Of a DNA stretch of 64,000 nucleotides, positions 61,706-64,000 are shown piece by piece. The stretch is from Bradyrhizobium sp. Ash2021. Lineage in GTDB: Bacteria > Pseudomonadota > Alphaproteobacteria > Rhizobiales > Xanthobacteraceae. Each line of letters opens with the position of its first letter. Within the stretch, counting starts at the first letter, position 1. Under the pieces are notes generated by a model, which saw only the letters and a list, made by a program, of their open reading frames with translations, did no database searches and was not told where the DNA came from. The stretch spans positions 1,302,001 through 1,366,000 of the forward strand of contig NZ_CP100604.1 in NCBI RefSeq assembly GCF_031202265.1. The letters run 5' to 3'. Made by a program: the position numbers and the translations under genes.

Positions 61706-62191
61706 TTATAGCTGCCCCAGCAGCGTATCGCCGCCGGAAACCTCGACCTTGCCGGGAGCGGGCTCGCGGTTGAGCTTCTTGACCACGCCGTCTTCCACCA
61801 GCATCGAGTAACGGTGCGAGCGGATGCCGAGGCCGTTGCCGGAAGCGTCGAGCTCCATGCCGATCGCCTTGGTGAAGTCGGCATTGCCGTCGGCGAGGAA
61901 CACCGCCTCGTCGCGCTGGTCGGTGTCGCGCTTCCAGGCGTTCATGACGAAGGCGTCGTTGACCGAGACGATCGCGATCGTGTTCACGCCCTTGTCCTTG
62001 ATCGCATAGGCGTTGAGGAAGATGCTGGGCAGGTGCATCTTGTGGCAGGTGCCGGTATAGGCGCCGGGCACCGCGAACAGCGCCACCTTCTTGCCCTTGA
62101 AAATATCGTCGGTGGTTTTGACCTGCGGACCTTCCGCCGTCATCACGCGAAACTTGGCTTCCGGCAACTTGTCGCCAACGCTGATCGTCAT
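61706..62191 (-). CDS. Peroxiredoxin, Prx5-like
   Basis: A 161-residue peroxidase. Peroxidatic Cys49 lies in AVPGAYTGTCHKMHLPS, the Prx5 signature; GVNTIAIVSVNDAFVMNAWKR and GIRSHRYSMLVEDGVVKKLN follow. No second conserved resolving cysteine is obvious, so it may use glutathione or glutaredoxin. Start at 62191 follows AGGGAG. Confidence 0.93.
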   Translation of the reverse strand: MTISVGDKLPEAKFRVMTAEGPQVKTTDDIFKGKKVALFAVPGAYTGTCHKMHLPSIFLNAYAIKDKGVNTIAIVSVNDAFVMNAWKRDTDQRDEAVFLADGNADFTKAIGMELDASGNGLGIRSHRYSMLVEDGVVKKLNREPAPGKVEVSGGDTLLGQL

Positions 62192-62276
62192 CGTCAATTC
62201 TCCCTGGGATGTGCGGGTGTGTCTTAGAGCATTTTGGGGTGGGGAGGAAACTACCTCACCGTGGTTTGATGGGCGA

Positions 62277-62362
62277 AGCCGTCATTCCGGGGCGATGCGA
62301 AGCATCGAACCCGGAATCTCAAGATTCCGGGTCTGGTGCTGGCGCACCATCCCGGAATGACG
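62277..62362. repeat. Palindromic repeat of the GTCATTCCGGG type
   Basis: GCCGTCATTCCGGGGCGATG and CATCCCGGAATGACG bound the unit, with a second hairpin (CCCGGAATCTCAAGATTCCGGG) inside. It sits between the fadD end and the peroxiredoxin promoter. A fifth repeat family in this window. Confidence 0.75.
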
Positions 62363-62405
62363 AGGCTTGAATTATTCCCGCTCCGCGCGATGACGACGGG
62401 GGGCT

Positions 62406-64000
62406 TCAGGCCGCGGCCTTCTTCTCGTCGCGCAGTTCGCGGCGCAGGATCTTGCCGACATTGGTTTTGGGCAGGTCGGTCCTGAACTCGATCTGCTTGG
62501 GGACCTTGTAGGCGGTCAGCTGCGTGGCGCAGAATTTGATCACCTCCTCGGCGGTCAAATTGGGGTCCTTCTTGACGATGAAGGCTTTCACGGCCTCGCC
62601 CGACTTGGCGTCCTGGACGCCGATCACGGCGCATTCCAGCACGCCCGGATGGCTCGCGATCACTTCCTCGATTTCGTTCGGATAGACGTTGAAGCCGGAG
62701 ACCAGGATCATGTCCTTCTTGCGGTCCACGATCTTGGTGTAGCCGTTCTCATCCATTACGCCGATATCGCCGGTGCGGAAATAACCATCGGCAGTCATCA
62801 CGTTCGCGGTCTCTTCCGGCCGGTTCCAGTAGCCGGCCATCACCTGCGGACCCTTGGCGCAGATTTCGCCGGGCTGGCCGAGCGGCACTTCGTTGCCGTC
62901 ATCGTCGCGGATCGAGAGATGGGTCGAGGGAACGGGAATGCCGATCGAGCCGGAGAACTTGTCGGTGTCGGCGGGATTGCAGGTCAGCGTCGGCGAAGTC
63001 TCCGACAGGCCATAGCCCTCCGACAGCGGGATACCGGTCACCGCCAGCCACTTCTCGGCGACCGGCTTTTGCGTCGCCATGCCGCCGCCATTGGCGATTT
63101 TCAGCTTGGAGAAATCGAGCTTGTCAAAGCCTGGCGTGTTCAACAGGCCATTGTAGAGCGTGTTCACCGCCGGAAAAAAGCTGACCTGGTACTTCGCCAG
63201 TTCCTTGACGAAGCCGGCCATGTCGCGCGGGTTGGGAATCAACAGATTGGTGCCGCCGCTGCGTACTCCCAGCAGGTAGCACGCGGTCAGTGCGAAGATG
63301 TGATAAAGCGGCAGCGCGCAGACGATGACCATTTGGTCGACAATCGGCGGCTTCTTCAGCGCCGGCTGCAGCCAGGCGTCGTTCTGCAGCACGTTGGCGA
63401 GCACGTTGCGGTGGAGCAGGGTGGCGCCCTTGGAAACGCCCGTCGTGCCGCCGGTATATTGCAGGAAAGCGACGTCTTCGCGCGTGATCGCAGGCTTGGT
63501 GAATTTCAGGCCGCGGCCGGCCGCAAGCGCGTCGTTGAAGGTGACGGCGCCCGCAATCGAATAGGGCGGCACCATCTTCTTGACGCGGCGGAGCACCAGA
63601 TTGACGATCACGCCCTTGAAGCCGAGCAGGTCGCCCATGCTGCCGACGATCACATGCTTGACCGCGGTCCTGGCGATCACCTGCTGCACGGTGGTGGCGA
63701 AATTCTCCAGCACCACGATCGCTTCGGCGCCGGAATCCTTCAGCTGATGTTCGAGTTCGCGCGGGGTGTAGAGCGGATTGACGTTCACCACCGCATAGCC
63801 GGCGCGCAGCACGGCGGCGGTCGAGACCGGATATTGCAGCACGTTCGGCATCATCAGCGCGACGCGGGCCCCCTTCTGCAGGCCCTTGCTCTGCAGATAG
63901 GCAGCGAGCGCCAGCGACATCTCGTCGAGGTCGCGGTAGCTGATCGACTTGTCCATGCAGATGAAGGCTTTGCGATCGGAAAACTTCGCAAAGCTTTCTT
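62406..64000 (-). CDS. fadD: Long-chain fatty acid-CoA ligase, N-terminus beyond right edge
   Basis: The visible 531 residues belong to the FadD family, which adenylates fatty acids and joins them to CoA for beta-oxidation. Motifs: YTGGTTGVSKGATLLHRN (P-loop), EGYGLSETSPTLTCNP, TGDIGVMDENGYTKIVDRKKDMILVSGFNVYP, and the closing Lys in PKTNVGKILRRELRD. The frame is open to the window edge (FAKFSDRKAFIC precedes an internal Met at 63956), so the true start is outside. Confidence 0.95.
   Translation of the reverse strand, partial: ESFAKFSDRKAFICMDKSISYRDLDEMSLALAAYLQSKGLQKGARVALMMPNVLQYPVSTAAVLRAGYAVVNVNPLYTPRELEHQLKDSGAEAIVVLENFATTVQQVIARTAVKHVIVGSMGDLLGFKGVIVNLVLRRVKKMVPPYSIAGAVTFNDALAAGRGLKFTKPAITREDVAFLQYTGGTTGVSKGATLLHRNVLANVLQNDAWLQPALKKPPIVDQMVIVCALPLYHIFALTACYLLGVRSGGTNLLIPNPRDMAGFVKELAKYQVSFFPAVNTLYNGLLNTPGFDKLDFSKLKIANGGGMATQKPVAEKWLAVTGIPLSEGYGLSETSPTLTCNPADTDKFSGSIGIPVPSTHLSIRDDDGNEVPLGQPGEICAKGPQVMAGYWNRPEETANVMTADGYFRTGDIGVMDENGYTKIVDRKKDMILVSGFNVYPNEIEEVIASHPGVLECAVIGVQDAKSGEAVKAFIVKKDPNLTAEEVIKFCATQLTAYKVPKQIEFRTDLPKTNVGKILRRELRDEKKAAA

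Noticed and set aside
31725..62362. Reading the palindromic units as a CRISPR or integron array
   Set aside because: Units are long, self-complementary, widely spaced and belong to several families; no regular spacers, integrase or cas genes.
1..64000. tRNA, rRNA, CRISPR array or riboswitch
   Set aside because: No cloverleaf, rRNA core, regular spacer repeat or known riboswitch core was found by eye; a covariance-model scan would be decisive.

Overview
The window looks like chromosome of a Bradyrhizobium-type alphaproteobacterium (Nitrobacteraceae). It has high GC, an ispH-thrB-rnhA-peroxiredoxin block, a DUF1013/TrcR gene, a TAXI-type TRAP transporter, and several families of palindromic dispersed repeats typical of that group. 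No rRNA, tRNA or CRISPR array was seen.

Region 1 (1-5427) is a histidine utilisation locus: hutI-hutG-hutU on the minus strand (hutU runs off the left edge) divergent from hutF-hutC. Two direct copies of a probable HutC operator lie in the promoter region between them. hutH is not in the visible part.

Region 2 (about 5.4-31 kb) is a rearranged accessory segment. Its functional core is a copper-bufferin-like RiPP locus: bufA1 (DUF2282 precursor), bufB (DUF692/MNIO maturase), bufC (DUF2063) and a DoxX gene, in one minus-strand operon (12610 to 10146). Around it are unlinked Cys-rich CKG-repeat precursor peptides (two intact, one cut by an IS630 element), a YHS-domain protein, a DsbD-N-like protein, a DUF1223 protein with a CSSC motif, and an intact nrsF anti-sigma gene beside a sigma-factor gene reduced to its last helix-turn-helix. 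A GTAACA-N16-CGAA motif, matching the SigF-type ECF promoter known from Caulobacter, precedes bufA1 and the DUF1223 gene, with weaker versions upstream of one CKG peptide and the YHS gene. I infer a SigF/NrsF-controlled metal and thiol stress regulon whose local sigma factor has been lost. The rest of the segment holds broken genes and chimeras (LysR::GlcG, GST::GGDEF, HigB::HigA, amidase next to YeiH), a frameshifted HAD hydrolase, and nested or truncated IS630, IS66, IS3, IS30, IS481-like and IS110 pieces.

Region 3 (31-48 kb) is ordinary chromosome with many secreted or uncharacterised proteins: a lytic transglycosylase, a possible Fam20C-like periplasmic kinase, a serine hydrolase, a TTC38-like TPR protein, an aldo/keto reductase, a thioesterase, a Nudix hydrolase, a YncE-like propeller flanked by a partial gene duplication, and a degenerate EAL protein. 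An IS5-type element is inserted in a palindromic repeat with an apparent 8-bp target duplication.

Region 4 (47.5-64 kb) holds a TAXI-TRAP transporter with its DUF1850 partner, an SDR, two tandem TPR-LprI proteins, propionyl-CoA synthetase, trcR, ispH, thrB, rnhA, a peroxiredoxin and the 3' part of fadD. Palindromic repeats occupy most of the intergenic gaps.
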